Of a stretch of DNA of 61,209 bases, positions 60,701-61,209 are shown one piece after another. The stretch comes from an uncultured Parabacteroides sp. Lineage in GTDB: Bacteria > Bacteroidota > Bacteroidia > Bacteroidales > Tannerellaceae. The notes beneath the pieces are model-generated. The model had not been told where the DNA came from, searched no databases, and was given only the letters and a program-made list of their open reading frames with translations. The translations under genes and the position numbers were made by a program. The stretch covers positions 1 to 61,209 of the forward strand of contig UQLN01000028.1 of NCBI GenBank assembly GCA_900541965.1, written 5' to 3'. Each line of letters starts with the position of its first letter. The stretch's first letter is position 1.

Positions 60701-61209
60701 CCATATCCGCTATCAAACTGGCTACCGTGGTTTATAAAAAATACGGGGTGACGCTCGACTCGAAAACGCTGGTAAAAAGCGGAACGATACAGGATATAGA
60801 GAATGAGGTTATCCGGCATTTGCTGACGGCTCCCCAAAAAGTAGGCGGAAAGGATAAAACAAGCGCCCAAAAAGAATATTACCCCCTGTCCTACTCCCAA
60901 TCCGGCGTGTACTATGAATGTATGAAACGCCCGACTGAAACGGTATATAATATTCCTTTCATCCTGACTTACCCCTTGGATATCCTGCCGCAAAAACTGG
61001 TTGCCGCCGCTGCGGAGGTTGTGGAAGCGCATCCGCACCTGATGACGCATTTCGAAATGAGGAATGAAGATATCGTACAGGTATATGCCATCCAAAAGGT
61101 AAACATTCCCGAAATACTGATGAATGAAGAAGAGTTTGCCATTCACAAAAAGGAGTTCGTGAAACCCTTCAACCTGATGAAAGGGCCGCTATACCGCCTT
61201 GAAGTGGTT
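57787..61209 (+). CDS. Non-ribosomal peptide synthetase, C-A-T-C..., cut by the window edge
   Basis: The first 1,141 codons of an NRPS that runs off the right edge. A condensation domain opens the protein (SNAQLRLL C1-type motif; HHIIADG with His128-His129 and Asp133). The adenylation domain follows from about residue 440, with YTSGSTG at 587-593, a FDASMMD A4-type segment, NAYGPTECTIY and a K near 920. The carrier domain has GLTSIS, with Ser972 the probable phosphopantetheine site. A second condensation domain begins near 1030 (YYPLSYSQSGVYYE) and is truncated. The first domain being C rather than A suggests an acyl-starter or an upstream module in trans. The product is unknown. Confidence 0.95.
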   Translation, partial: MKVFPLSNAQLRLLPTTLQFSGSFAYQLIRTCDFPLKDEIYLPKAVQASVPSCFRLRLTQNEQGDYEQYIGEPLPIAFEDISGLPPAKAQAIINKVTFEPYPGILDQPLARITLVKKTTGITLIFHVHHIIADGTSMYIFYKDILQNLTALKEGKSYTTEKTGYQEYVFHEIEYLKSEKAEQDKTFWINNLSGLEEYPTLPAADISFPVPYIDFSFTEEESRKFLAFCDTFEKRISPFILASSLFAIYLARVNRTPDVVLASGMNARPQDQKGISGMCVNTVPLKYPYKPEQTVREAIAEAKYILKQGLTHCQYPFNLCTNELVKADIQPESLFSYSIVSNSIDIPGKINEKEALLLPFTVRVNLAKKDEQGLQSLRFVYNKLLFTENEVRRMFACLRTMLIDAVEHPDKACGDLEMLSPEETELLDSFNKTEFAYDTTQSIVSLFRNQVAETPDNIAVVYKEKHYTYQEVDRLSECIGQHIKSLGLKKEQAVSILIPRCEYMAIASLGVLKAGCAYQPLDPSYPMERLAFMMKDTDAQLLIADEILIPLVPDYKGEILLTKDIPSLPDKGIRLEDVCPENLFIFLYTSGSTGVPKGCMLEHRNLVAFCNWYQRYYELKPGNHVAAYASYGFDASMMDTYPALTCGATMHIIGEDIRLDLIALNEYFEKHKITHSFITTQVGRQFALEVENHSLKHLSIGGEKLVPLTPPANYHFHNAYGPTECTIYTTVYQLTKNEENIPIGKPLDNLKLYIADPRGHRLPAGATGELWVAGIQVSRGYLNRPEETAKAYIPNPFDNEPGYERIYRTGDIVRYLPDGNIAFVGRKDAQVKIRGFRIELTEVEAVIREFPGIKDATVQAFDEEGGGKFIAAYIVSDQQVDIEALNDFILDTKPPYMVPAVTMQIDKIPLNQNQKVNKKALPVPEKKASATEEIQDNRPLNVLEEELMEIVAGIIHTTEFGVTSKLGYVGLTSISAIKLATVVYKKYGVTLDSKTLVKSGTIQDIENEVIRHLLTAPQKVGGKDKTSAQKEYYPLSYSQSGVYYECMKRPTETVYNIPFILTYPLDILPQKLVAAAAEVVEAHPHLMTHFEMRNEDIVQVYAIQKVNIPEILMNEEEFAIHKKEFVKPFNLMKGPLYRLEVV

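Overview
The window looks like chromosomal DNA of a gut-type Bacteroidales bacterium (Bacteroides/Parabacteroides-like; the genus is not settled). The evidence is repeated promoter -7 boxes of the form TAnnTTTG, A-rich weak ribosome binding sites, a CzcA-type RND pump fused to TolC, a PCMD-domain protein, an anaerobic sulfatase maturase and a dapA-ligA neighbourhood. No rRNA, tRNA, CRISPR array or insertion sequence was found.

Layout. (1) 0.1-1.8 kb, minus: a small operon of flavodoxin, flavin reductase-like protein and hexapeptide acetyltransferase. (2) 2.2-8.9 kb: an AT-rich accessory island. It holds a two-gene ATPase + HNH nuclease module resembling Septu (PtuA/PtuB) on the plus strand, then five small minus-strand genes. 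One of the five is a clear SMI1/KNR4 (SUKH) immunity-type protein. The genes are separated by related imperfect palindromes resembling integron attC sites, so this may be a cassette array of orphan immunity genes. (3) 9.1-12.7 kb, minus: ligA, a conserved hypothetical and dapA. (4) 12.7-20.5 kb, minus: cysQ, a SLC13-type anion permease, cysC, cysD, cysN, a PAPS-dependent sulfotransferase and a PCMD protein. No reductive branch (cysH/cysI/cysJ) is present, so the set looks built for sulfonation, not sulfur assimilation. (5) 20.6-29.3 kb: two MscS channels, a TonB_C-domain membrane protein, and an overlapping MBOAT + two SGNH O-acetylation set. (6) 29.4-35.5 kb, plus: Nudix hydrolase, LysM-like/amidase_3 protein, anaerobic sulfatase maturase, TldD and TldE/PmbA. 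(7) 35.5-42.1 kb: mixed small genes, an AraC regulator divergent from an OafA-like acyltransferase, a lipocalin-like lipoprotein, gene relics, a possible small RNA and an Omp85-like barrel. (8) 42.1-46.2 kb, plus: a TPP riboswitch with thiD, a TenI/ThiE-like gene, thiE and thiC. (9) 46.2-50.2 kb, minus: an AlkZ-type winged-helix protein, a TonB-plug/histidine-kinase chimera and a lipoprotein. (10) 50.5-57.6 kb, plus: CzcA-TolC fusion, CzcB-like adaptor, LytS-type kinase and LytTR regulator. (11) 57.8 kb to the right edge: an NRPS starting with a condensation domain (C-A-T-C...), cut by the window.

Most worth follow-up are the immunity array with attC-like sites and no visible integrase, its adjacent Septu-like module, the complete PAPS-to-sulfotransferase locus, the receptor-plug/kinase chimera, the NRPS, and several small unannotated elements (a 24-codon membrane ORF, duplicated small membrane ORF relics, a minus-strand RNA candidate with its own promoter box and terminator). 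All assignments come from reading motifs by eye; no database search was run.
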